Source: Chloroflexota bacterium
Lineage (GTDB): Bacteria > Chloroflexota > Anaerolineae > Anaerolineales > Anaerolineaceae
Assembly (NCBI GenBank): GCA_012798455.1
Contig: JAAZNC010000012.1
Span: 1 to 42,664 of the forward strand
Direction: 5' to 3'
DNA length: 42,664 bases
Position 1 is the first letter of the stretch. Each line of letters begins with the position of its first letter. Under the pieces are notes generated by a model, which ran no database searches, had not been told where the DNA came from, and saw nothing but the letters and a program-made list of their open reading frames with translations. Of this stretch, positions 15,711-22,908 are shown piece after piece. Made by a program: the position numbers and the translations under genes.

Positions 15711-16140
15711 CCTACGACCTTTGCAAAGCTGAATTCATTGAAGTAAATAACAATCATCATGCATGAATACCATTAAAACTTTCGATGTGAAGCTAATGCT
15801 GTTTCTTGTAAAAATAGATCTTTCAATCATCCGCTGAAAAGATAAATTCAATTTTGTGATTTTATCTCATACCACCTAAAAAAGGAACACTCTATTGGTG
15901 TACTAATGTGATCAAGCTGCGCGAGCTGCATAATCTAGTCACGCCAGAACTTACTGGTTGTTTTTCATTTGAGTTCTAGGATGAGGCATTCCCGCCATAT
16001 ACCTGGCAACAGGAGAGGAGCGGGTTGGCAAACTACTATTTGAGGAAAAAAGGAATGTACTGGATGGTGGGTCAGGGACCCAGCCTTTAAATTTAAAAAG
16101 CAATATCCCTATCATTTTCCGTATTCATCATTCGATTTAT
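15711..16140. other. intergenic region between divergent etfB operon and GH17 lipoprotein gene
   Basis: About 430 bp without a credible gene. It should hold the etfB operon promoter (reading left), but no clear -35/-10 pair stands out. A near-palindrome TTGGTGTACTAA (15895-15906) lies about 190 bp before etfB and resembles GntR-type operators loosely. A hairpin TGGGTC-AGG-GACCCA (16068-16082) belongs to a small hairpin family seen also at 9615. GCGGGTTGGCAAACTACT (16020-16037) resembles the tail of the repeat blocks at 20930 and 21193. Confidence 0.4.
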
Positions 16141-16169
16141 TTGAATCTTTTCTGGATTGAAGCTAGAAT
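16141..16169 (+). promoter_or_regulatory. sigma-70-like promoter for the GH17-like lipoprotein gene
   Basis: TTGAAT (16141-16146), a 17-bp spacer and TAGAAT (16164-16169) give four of six and five of six matches to the consensus. The transcript would start near 16176 with a leader of about 35 nt ending in the SD GGGAGGAATTGAA. Confidence 0.6.
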
Positions 16170-16211
16170 TTGTATATCACTAAATTTCATTCTTACCCGG
16201 GAGGAATTGAA

Positions 16212-17621
16212 ATGAAAAAATCCTTAATGTTTCTTTGTACAATCAGTATCTTATTTCTGTGTGCATGCACAGGAGGCAAGAAGATAAAAAGCACCCCAAC
16301 CGCCACACCCACAGAAATCCCCACAGTAACTCCGACAATGATTCCCACTGCAACGAAGATCATCCCCAGCGCCACTCCCACACTCCTACCAACGGAAACC
16401 GCCATCCCCACCATCACACCCACTCCCAGACCCTATATCGAGAATCCTATCAGCGGTATTAATCTGGGACCCTACCTGTATGATGATCCCAATATGGGAG
16501 CAACCGTTTCCGAATCCGATCTGCGAGCGCTCATTGAACGGATCGAACCATACACTTACTGGATCAGAACTTATGGGACAGAAAATGGTCTGGAAAATGC
16601 CGGAGCGATCGCCCATGACCTCGGGTTGAACATTGCGGTGGGTGCCTGGTTAAGCAGCGATCTGGCTGCCAATGAAAGCCAGATGAACTCACTCATCGAA
16701 ATGGCGGAAAACGGAGATGTCGATCTGGCAATCATCGGTAATGAGACCCTGCTGCGCGGGGATCTCACCGAACGAGAGCTGATGATCTATATCAACTGGT
16801 TCAAGCAAGCTGTACCGTATGTGGAAGTAACCACTTCCGATGTGTGGTCAGAGATAGAAAAATATCCAGACCTGATCGAAGCCATGGATGTGGTAGCGGT
16901 CAATGTGTACCCCTACTGGGATAACGTCTCGATCGATAAAGCAGCCTCCGCAATTGAAGACTGGTATCTGAATGCCATGAACACGGTTAACTCCATTTCT
17001 CCTGATAAGGAGATCATCATTGCTGAAACCGGCTGGCCTTCCTGCGGAAAGAATGGCGACCCCGCCAGCACAGCTGCCTATTTCAACAGTTTCACGTCTT
17101 TTGCCCAGGCGCTGGATATTCAGTTCTTCTGGTTTGAGGCTTACGATGAACAATGGAAAGTGGAAAATGAGGGAGAGGCGGGTGCCTGCTGGGGCTTATG
17201 GGATGGAGAAGGCAACATGAAGCCCGGCGTAGAAGATACTTTCTCGGGTATCTTTGATGAAAGCAACGCTGACCCGAATTTAATGATCACTCATATACCC
17301 CCGCTAGATGATAGTTTCGCCGACCTGGAGGGCATTGCCCTGCACGTCAATCCTGATGATTACCGGGTAATCGTATATATCTATGTGCCTGGTGCCGGTG
17401 GCTGGTGGATCAAACCCACTCTTGATTATCCTTATACCGAAATCGATGCGTATGGTTACTGGTCAACCGCCATCTTCACCGGCGGGATCGATGATCAGGC
17501 TACCAGAATCGCCGCTTTTTTGGTTCCATACGATTATGAACCGCCAGCCGCTTTAGGCTGGAGCAGCCTGCCGCAAGCATTGTATTCTGCCTCTGTAAGC
17601 GAAGTTGAAATAAACAGGTAA
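16212..17621 (+). CDS. lipoprotein with GH17-like (exo-beta-1,3-glucanase type) domain
   Basis: A 469-residue exported lipoprotein. MKKSLMFLCTISILFLCAC gives a lipobox with Cys19 as lipid anchor. Residues about 25-75 are a Thr/Pro-rich linker (TPTEIPTVTPTMIPTATK), as common in Chloroflexota surface proteins. Residues about 80-330 resemble glycoside hydrolase family 17 or COG5309 proteins: GINLGPYLYDD, YWIRTYGTENGLE, then the candidate acid/base E178 (AIIGNETLLRG) and candidate nucleophile E272 (IIIAETGWPSCG). The C-terminal ~120 residues (beginning near SNADPNLMITHIPP) are a separate domain, not recognised, perhaps carbohydrate-binding. ATG 16212 was chosen over the upstream in-frame ATG because GGGAGG lies just before it. 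Monocistronic: its own promoter precedes it and a strong terminator follows. Confidence 0.8.
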   Translation: MKKSLMFLCTISILFLCACTGGKKIKSTPTATPTEIPTVTPTMIPTATKIIPSATPTLLPTETAIPTITPTPRPYIENPISGINLGPYLYDDPNMGATVSESDLRALIERIEPYTYWIRTYGTENGLENAGAIAHDLGLNIAVGAWLSSDLAANESQMNSLIEMAENGDVDLAIIGNETLLRGDLTERELMIYINWFKQAVPYVEVTTSDVWSEIEKYPDLIEAMDVVAVNVYPYWDNVSIDKAASAIEDWYLNAMNTVNSISPDKEIIIAETGWPSCGKNGDPASTAAYFNSFTSFAQALDIQFFWFEAYDEQWKVENEGEAGACWGLWDGEGNMKPGVEDTFSGIFDESNADPNLMITHIPPLDDSFADLEGIALHVNPDDYRVIVYIYVPGAGGWWIKPTLDYPYTEIDAYGYWSTAIFTGGIDDQATRIAAFLVPYDYEPPAALGWSSLPQALYSASVSEVEINR

Positions 17622-17634
17622 AAGGACATCCTTT

Positions 17635-17677
17635 CTTTCCTCCCCTTTGTCTTGCAAAGGGGAGGAAAGATTTTTTT
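17635..17677 (+). terminator. strong intrinsic terminator after the GH17-like gene
   Basis: A perfect 15-bp stem (17635-17649 with 17655-17669, starting CTTTCCTCCCC) closes a TCTTG loop and is followed by A then seven Ts. It starts 13 bases after the stop codon. The CTCCCC..GGGGAGG core resembles the hairpin-like block of the intergenic repeats at 20880 and 21145. Confidence 0.92.
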
Positions 17678-17995
17678 AGAGTAATATCATTTTCCCTGGT
17701 TTATAGAACATACTCTTTTTCCATCATACGAATGTTGTAAATTCGTTCCTGATGGGATGGTTTATGAACCCACCCTGCCAGAAGGGTCATCCAAAGGACA
17801 ATAAAAAGTTTTGGGAATAAGATCCAATGCAATTCATTTTGAATTGCATTGAAATACACCTAGCTCTAGACCCTATATTCCATTGGGGTTTATGAGTATT
17901 ATCGATGATTTGGCGTTCCATTCATTTGGAATGTTTTGCTTTGTGGATAGTGATAGTCAATCTATTTGATGTACTGAGTTGATGTTTTATTTTGT
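17678..17995. other. intergenic region, no gene seen
   Basis: About 320 AT-rich bases separate the terminator from the stop of the Cys-rich gene on the other strand. A diverged hairpin-type repeat (GATGGGATGGTTTATGAACC then CACCCTGCC, 17751-17779) is present. A small inverted repeat GCAATTCATTTTGAATTGC lies near 17829-17847. No ORF with an SD was found. Confidence 0.4.
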
Positions 17996-18202
17996 CTAGT
18001 AATCCCATTCCACAAGTCGAATTTTTGCTTTTTCTTTTTCGTCATTTTCATTTATTTTACAGAATCCACAGTACATTGTATCTTTAGTGTAGACAGGAGC
18101 ATCTTTACAGCAATTTGGACATTGAACCTGATAGCATTTAGGGCATCGATAAAGTTGCGGTACCATATTGGAACAGCCAGGGCATTTTTTTGAGTTTCCC
18201 AT
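17996..18202 (-). CDS. 68-residue Cys-rich zinc-binding protein
   Basis: The protein starts MGNSKKCPGCSNMVPQLYRC and has four CxxC knuckles (CPGC, CPKC, CPNCC, CGFC) plus an extra Cys. This is enough for two zinc sites of the treble-clef or zinc-ribbon kind. The acidic/basic C-terminus is KINENDEKEKAKIRLVEWDY. ATG 18202 was chosen because GAGGAG lies seven bases upstream, whereas the longer frame begins inside the leader. It lies about 100 bp downstream of the 'MGTDIH' gene on the same strand and is more AT-rich than its neighbours. The family is not recognised; nucleic-acid or protein binding is plausible. Confidence 0.7.
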   Translation of the reverse strand: MGNSKKCPGCSNMVPQLYRCPKCYQVQCPNCCKDAPVYTKDTMYCGFCKINENDEKEKAKIRLVEWDY

Positions 18203-18302
18203 ATATTCTCCTCTCATGATTTCAATCATCAATCAAGTTTTTTGTTCATCGTTTAATATCTATTAAACTTCATAATGGTAAGGGAAATCAAGCCAAGAAA
18301 GA

Positions 18303-18905
18303 TCAATTATCAAAACCAAAGACAAGACGGACATGGGGAGGATCACCGAGGGGGGTGAGGGCATCAATGAGGTCAGAAATGAGGGAGGCGCTTTCGCGCA
18401 GAGGTCTGGTCCACTCCAGGTGCACCCAATCGGGCTGGGAACTATACCCCGCCACCACTGCAGGCGGCTCGCGGTTTTCATGCCAGAGACAGGCAGCTTC
18501 GGGGGAAACCATGCCGCGCAAGGAAACAGGTTGATCAAGATCATAATCGAGCAGTTCCTGCAGGGTAACCCAGGAAAAGGAATGGTCGCCCAACCAGAGA
18601 TGATGCTGTTCTTCTTCATCCAAAATGGATGTCAAATCTTCCTGGTCCAACTGCCAGTCATCCTCTTCATCCTCATTGTCGAGCAGGGCACGCAGTTCCT
18701 CTGACATATCATCCGGCAACCCGCGCGGATAGCTGATGGGAATGACGGGATCACCGGTATCGAAGCCGGCGAAGGTGTAACCATTGCGCACATCCGCTAA
18801 AATGGCGAAAGCGCGGTAGTTGCGATAGCAGGGCAGTTCGATATGAGCGATATGCCAGCGACCCTCCTGATAATACTCGGCTGCAAGATGAATATCAGTA
18901 CCCAT
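18303..18905 (-). CDS. conserved hypothetical protein of the 'MGTDIH' type
   Basis: A 200-residue acidic soluble protein. It begins MGTDIHLAAEYYQEGRWH. Similar 'MGxDIH' starts are familiar from a family of uncharacterised bacterial and phage proteins that contain NYRAFAILADVRNG-like and WHENR-like stretches. Here these appear as YRNYRAFAILADVRNGYTFA (about 27-46) and LGDHSFSWVTLQELLDYD further on. A strongly acidic stretch (DNEDEEDDWQLDQED) sits in the middle. No enzymatic motif can be named. SD AGAGGT precedes the ATG. It follows the small membrane protein gene by 11 bp, so the two are one operon, probably with the TIR gene upstream. Confidence 0.7.
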   Translation of the reverse strand: MGTDIHLAAEYYQEGRWHIAHIELPCYRNYRAFAILADVRNGYTFAGFDTGDPVIPISYPRGLPDDMSEELRALLDNEDEEDDWQLDQEDLTSILDEEEQHHLWLGDHSFSWVTLQELLDYDLDQPVSLRGMVSPEAACLWHENREPPAVVAGYSSQPDWVHLEWTRPLRESASLISDLIDALTPLGDPPHVRLVFGFDN

Positions 18906-18916
18906 GTGACCTCTTT

Positions 18917-19351
18917 TTATTCAAAACGCCCGGATGCAGGAGCCCCCAGGTATTTACGAAGAAAGGCAGCAATCCCCAGCATGGGTTTTACTTCCAAGAG
19001 TCCACCAAGACTGAAGAAAGCAAAAAGGATAATGAAAGCCACGACCCTGAGGGTGGTGAAACTTTCCAGCTGGGGAAAATACATGAAGATAAATACCAGG
19101 ATGAGAAAGATGAGGACAGCGAAATACCCTAACTTTGAAAGAAAAGTTGGGAACAAGGTTTTTGGTTTGCGCATGGCATTGTAAGATGAATAAGCTGTCT
19201 GCGGGTCAGTGATGTAGGGTCCGGGCCAGGAGACACGCTTGCGAGCAAGGGCAAGCAGGAGACGAAGAAGTGCCGGTAAAGTAGAGAGAAATACCAGCCC
19301 ATAGATACCCAGGGCAATCCAGGCGATGACGGTCAAGATCGTTTCAAGCAT
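18917..19351 (-). CDS. small integral membrane protein
   Basis: A 144-residue protein with three to four predicted membrane helices: about 3-36 (ILTVIAWIALGIYGLVFLST, then LPALLRLLLALA), about 73-91 (YFAVLIFLILVFIFMYF) and about 97-115 (FTTLRVVAFIILFAFFSLGG). The loop between the first and second helices is basic. No family is recognised. A strong SD (AAGGAGG) precedes the ATG. It lies 71 bp after the TIR gene and 11 bp before the 'MGTDIH' gene, so it may serve as a membrane partner for either. Confidence 0.75.
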   Translation of the reverse strand: MLETILTVIAWIALGIYGLVFLSTLPALLRLLLALARKRVSWPGPYITDPQTAYSSYNAMRKPKTLFPTFLSKLGYFAVLIFLILVFIFMYFPQLESFTTLRVVAFIILFAFFSLGGLLEVKPMLGIAAFLRKYLGAPASGRFE

Positions 19352-19422
19352 TCCATCCTCCTTTTAATTGAACAACAAAATCTTTATTGAACACAGAGCC
19401 AGAGAGAAATCATTTGGCGAGG

Positions 19423-20772
19423 TCAGTTCCACTGCAGGGTCTGGACAAAGTGATCCATGATATGCGCATTCAAACAATATTGCTCGAAGGTGCCGATAAA
19501 ACCAAAGGTGAAAACGAACTCCGCCATCTGACCCGTGACGGGATTGGGTATGATAATGGAATATTTGCGCGACCAGTAACCGCGCATACGGTAGGTGAGA
19601 GCAAATTGGCTAAGCCCATCATGAAATATGAGGTGCAAGCCGAAGATCTGCGCTTTCAAGGCAGCGAGGTGTTTCTGGGCGTGCGCCCGCAGCAAGGCAT
19701 ACATCTGGCGGTCGTCGGAAGTCTGGTTCTGGCGCTGCCCTTCACGGGCGTATTCTCGACCGCACACCACATTGACCAGCATGCGATACTGGTCACGGCG
19801 ATGGAAATAATTAAAGGCGATCAGGTCGGTGGTGCCATTCTGCACACGACCGGATTCGGAGAGTTCCCAATCGCTGGCATCGAGGGTGGCAGGACGCCCC
19901 AGCACCATAAATTCATGGAACCGCGGTTGCGAGGCGACCACTTCAGGGAGAAGCGGTTGAATTTGCCAGCCGGTTTGCTGAGCGATAAATGCCAGCATGC
20001 CCGGCAGATCGGTACCGATGTAGGCGGGGCAGTTTGCCAATGCCTGGAATTTCTGGTGGGGGAGCTGCTCTTGCGCGGGGATCATGATCTCAAGGATATG
20101 CTGTGGGGGGAGGTGCTGCAGGAGGCGGGAGATCTCGGTGCAGCAGTAGGGGGAGCGGGTATAGCGATCGTTGGTGAGGGCGATGCCCCAATCGCAATTG
20201 TCGATGCCGAAATCGATGGCTTGCTGGAACTGGTCATAGTTCTGGAGCAGGACCTGGTATTCGCCAAACCACACCTTGAGCCCGGAGGCGAGCAGCTGAT
20301 CGGCGACCTGACGGGCGATTCCGACATCTTCGCTTTTATAACTGATGAAGACATCCCAATGTCCCCAGCGTCCGGTGATATCCGTACGAACAGGGGAGAC
20401 CAGGCAGCGCAGGATATCGATGATGGTAAGGAAAGCGAGGACTGCGCAAGCCATATACCAGAAGTCTTTTAACTTAATAATGGCGGACCATTTGAAGGGA
20501 GTCAGTTCCAAAGGTTGAAGGAGGGTCCAGCCGGTGGTTTCGGCAAAATGGTTCCAGGCATATACCGCCAGGAAGGTAAGGATGAAGGTCAGGATAAAAT
20601 AACGTATGAGCTGTTTAACGGTGGAAGTGGCGCGGTTGATGCCCGGAAATTGAGCGTAGTATTCGGGGTCGATGGTGCGGTCAAAACGCAGGTCGTATTT
20701 GAACAATCGCACGGTGATGATGGAGCAAAGCAAGGAAGCCAGCAAGAAGATCACAAAAGGTGAAAGTGCCAT
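19423..20772 (-). CDS. membrane-anchored TIR-domain protein
   Basis: A 449-residue protein with membrane helices at about 5-22, 57-75 and 103-123, then a TIR domain at about 138-260. The TIR signature HWDVFISYKSEDVGIARQVA begins it. The box-2-like stretch GLKVWFGEYQVLLQ follows, and YCCTEISRLL contains E213, the position of the catalytic Glu in NAD-cleaving TIR domains. The C-terminal ~180 residues (FHEFMVLGRPATLDASDWEL onward) are not recognised. Start 20772 has GGAGGG seven bases upstream; the longer frame extends into repeat DNA. A -10-like TATAAT lies at 20797-20792. Bacterial TIR proteins act as NADases in defence or as adaptors; which applies here cannot be told, and no Thoeris or CBASS partner was seen. 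Confidence 0.82.
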   Translation of the reverse strand: MALSPFVIFLLASLLCSIITVRLFKYDLRFDRTIDPEYYAQFPGINRATSTVKQLIRYFILTFILTFLAVYAWNHFAETTGWTLLQPLELTPFKWSAIIKLKDFWYMACAVLAFLTIIDILRCLVSPVRTDITGRWGHWDVFISYKSEDVGIARQVADQLLASGLKVWFGEYQVLLQNYDQFQQAIDFGIDNCDWGIALTNDRYTRSPYCCTEISRLLQHLPPQHILEIMIPAQEQLPHQKFQALANCPAYIGTDLPGMLAFIAQQTGWQIQPLLPEVVASQPRFHEFMVLGRPATLDASDWELSESGRVQNGTTDLIAFNYFHRRDQYRMLVNVVCGREYAREGQRQNQTSDDRQMYALLRAHAQKHLAALKAQIFGLHLIFHDGLSQFALTYRMRGYWSRKYSIIIPNPVTGQMAEFVFTFGFIGTFEQYCLNAHIMDHFVQTLQWN

Positions 20773-20858
20773 TGGATTGCCCTCCATGTTCATTATACAG
20801 AAATCAGGGAAAAAGTATATATAGGGGGTCAAAGTGGAAGTGGAGTGTTGGGTGGGTA

Positions 20859-20992
20859 GTTTGATGTGGTCTGCATGACGCCCCCTCCTGAATTTCCCGG
20901 CCAGCAGGGGAGAAAGAAATGGATGGTGGGTTGGCAATTCACCCTCATTTTCGGCGTCATCCAGAGAGAGCACAGCGACCGATGGATCTCTC
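20859..20992. repeat. composite intergenic repeat, internally shortened copy
   Basis: Block order is TAGTTTGATGTGGTC-TGCATGACG, then CCCCCTCCTGAATTTCCC..AGCAGGGGAG, then GGGTTGGCAATTCACC (to 20944), then GTCATCC..GGATCTC (20957-20990). The middle 75 bp (20871-20946) align with 21137-21210 at roughly 88% identity by eye. Compared with the copy at 21101, about 25 bases of the first block are missing. Confidence 0.7.
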
Positions 20993-21100
20993 CATGCCGA
21001 AGTGGTAAGAGTGAAAAGATCGCGATGAAATTCGTCAGTCGATAGACCAAAGATGAAGAGTGGTTAAGGAAGCTACCCTGTTCCTCAACATATGTGCTGG

Positions 21101-21246
21101 TTTGAGTTTGTCATGGTGAGATGCTTCGCTGGCGCTCTGCATGACACCCCCTCCTGAATTTCCCCGCTAGCAGGGGAGGAAAAACGAATGATGGGTTGGC
21201 AATTCACCTTACTTGCCTGTCATCCTGAGCGGAGGGAAGGATCTCG
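21101..21246. repeat. composite intergenic repeat, fullest copy
   Basis: The fullest copy in the window, about 145 bp. Block 1 is TTTGAGTTTGTCATGGTGAG then ATGCTTCGCTGGCGCTCTGC-ATGAC (21101-21145). Block 2 is CCCCCTCCTGAATTTCCCC..GCAGGGGAGGAAA with GGGTTGGCAATTCACC (21147-21208). Block 3 is GTCATCCTGAGCGGAGGGAA then GGATCTCG (21219-21246). Block 2 has CCCCTCC/GGGGAGG ends able to pair. The whole 634-bp gap between the TIR gene and the orphan gene at 21407 holds no credible ORF besides these repeats. Confidence 0.7.
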
Positions 21247-21406
21247 TTTTTTAGCTTGTTCTTTGAAACTTATAGATGAGAAAACAAGGAGAGTGAGCGA
21301 TTCTGCATAGAAGGAAACGGAAAGAAAATATAGAAAAAGGTTAGATTGAAATGGGTTTGAACAAAATCATTGTGGAAATAGAATGTGTTGTAACAGATAA
21401 AAACGG

Positions 21407-22237
21407 TTAATAATTGCATTCCCACGGAGAGATAATTTCAGTTTCGTGTAAAAGCCATTCGTTAATTACCCATTTTCCATCAATTTTTATTAAATGATAT
21501 TCTTCATTTGGATATAGATCGACTCTGGTACTCTTATGTTCTTCTTTACCCTTTTTGCAGAAAATTGATGCCTTAAATTCCCAATGTTCTTCTGTCTTGA
21601 TTTGAATATGAGAATCAGAGTAGATAATTGGGATAAGACAGTTTTTTATTTCGTATGACACGTTTAGAAGATTCATAACCGAATAGTTATTGGTAGTACT
21701 TGAAAGGAGATTCTCAGTATTATACTTAACGCGATTAATTGATGAGTTGCTATACCATACTTCATCCAACGATTCTGAAGAAATGTTTCCCATTAGATAA
21801 TCCTTCATACTTGAATTGGCTGCATTAATAACAGCTATTATTTCTTGGTTGCAAATGGTATCCTCTATTAAGGAATTTTGAGCTATGTAGCTGAGTGGTT
21901 CAGAATCATCAATTTTGCTTTCAGAAGCATTTTCGTCCTCAGGATTGTTAACAATCTGGTCTTCATCCTCGGATTTTATTGATGTAATAGAATCTGTTGT
22001 TGGGATTGGTGTTTTAGCAACGTTGGATTCCATTTGAGCTGCTGAAGTAGATTTAGCTTTTTCTTCCTGATAAGGCCTCACATATGTTTCAAGAATGGAT
22101 TGAACAATATTAACTGAACAAAGAGTAAGCGTGCCTAATAAACCAATTAATGCGACTACTATTAATACCTTATATTTGTTTTTTAAGGTATTAAGCCATG
22201 ACATAAGATTATTAAAGGATTGCTTTATTTTTGACAT
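21407..22237 (-). CDS. orphan single-pass membrane protein with extracytoplasmic domain
   Basis: A 276-residue protein. A short basic cytoplasmic N-terminus (MSKIKQSFNNLMSWLNTLKN) precedes one membrane helix (about 24-48, VLIVVALIGLLGTLTLCSVN). A low-complexity Ser/Thr/Asp/Glu-rich linker spans about 60-115. A globular C-terminal domain (about 120-276) ends EWLLHETEIISPWECNY and includes HWEFKASIFCKKGKEEH. The C-terminal part could be an NTF2-like or DUF4440-type fold judging by pattern only; no family is claimed. The gene is distinctly AT-rich compared with the TIR region. No clear SD precedes the ATG, but a -10-like TATAAA (22251-22246) eight bases upstream would give an almost leaderless mRNA. 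Confidence 0.65.
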   Translation of the reverse strand: MSKIKQSFNNLMSWLNTLKNKYKVLIVVALIGLLGTLTLCSVNIVQSILETYVRPYQEEKAKSTSAAQMESNVAKTPIPTTDSITSIKSEDEDQIVNNPEDENASESKIDDSEPLSYIAQNSLIEDTICNQEIIAVINAANSSMKDYLMGNISSESLDEVWYSNSSINRVKYNTENLLSSTTNNYSVMNLLNVSYEIKNCLIPIIYSDSHIQIKTEEHWEFKASIFCKKGKEEHKSTRVDLYPNEEYHLIKIDGKWVINEWLLHETEIISPWECNY

Positions 22238-22568
22238 AGAATTCTTTTATATCTTCCAGTGAATGATGATGCCTATCCTATTCTTTGTGAAAATAGAATT
22301 ATTTGATTATCATATTATAGAATGTTACAAACAGGAAAGTTTAACTATAGTGATTAGAAAGAAAGATGATTATTAGTACTTTCGCTTTAACAAACTTTGT
22401 AAAACTATAAATCGAGTGGTTAAAATATTTAACAAATTTTGCCAGTCGGTCATTGTGATTAGAGTTAAGAACCCCGTTTTTCATTAAAAATTGGTTAATC
22501 TAGAAAAAAATAGAGAGGTAGTTAAATAAATCAGTTTGTTCTTTGCGACTAGCAATTGGGAATGTAGG

Positions 22569-22698
22569 ATGGATGACAGATCCTTCAAGTATGCTAGGAT
22601 GACGTAAGGATTGAAGAATGGATAGTCATTATGTTGGTTGTTTTGATCTGTTTAGGGTAAGACGCTTCGCTAATGCTCTGCAAGACATTAGAATATGG
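22569..22698. repeat. diverged copies of the composite intergenic repeat
   Basis: Within the 671-bp AT-rich gap 22238-22908, two blocks match repeats elsewhere: GATGGATGACAGATCCTTC..TAGGATGACG (22569-22606) and TTTTGATCTGTTTAGGGTAA then GACGCTTCGCTAATGCTCTG-CAAGAC (22641-22686). Apart from the promoter next to 22909 and these blocks, nothing else was recognised in the gap. Confidence 0.55.
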
Positions 22699-22875
22699 AT
22701 ATAGGATAAGCAGTAGATGAGTGATGACCTTAGAACGACGGTTGATGAAGTAGATGAACAATATAGATCATAGAAAAAGACGACGAAAAGTAATAATGAT
22801 AAAAGGATTATTTAACTTTCTCTAGTGCAACTAGAATATAATTTCTATAAAGAAGACATTGATATTTCGTTTAAC

Positions 22876-22902
22876 TAGACAAAAACGAAAATTGAATATA
22901 AT
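22876..22902 (+). promoter_or_regulatory. promoter of the methyltransferase gene; mRNA probably leaderless
   Basis: A perfect -10 TATAAT (22897-22902) ends six bases before the ATG at 22909. A -35-like TAGACA (22876-22881) lies 15 bp upstream of it. With the usual 6-7 base distance, transcription would start at the A of the start codon. No SD precedes this ATG, in agreement with a leaderless message. Confidence 0.6.
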
Positions 22903-22908
22903 GGTCAT

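Noticed and set aside
15895..15906. GntR-type operator TTGGTGTACTAA before the etfB operon
   Set aside because: Half-site spacing does not match the FadR/LldR consensus, it is about 190 bp from the start codon, and no regulator gene is adjacent.
19423..20772. Assignment of the TIR gene to Thoeris or CBASS
   Set aside because: No ThsA/SLOG or SIR2 partner and no cyclase are nearby, and the three-helix membrane anchor does not fit those layouts.
20859..21246. CRISPR-like array from the direct repeats near 21 kb
   Set aside because: There are only two copies, with long similar stretches rather than short identical repeats with unique spacers, and no cas genes.
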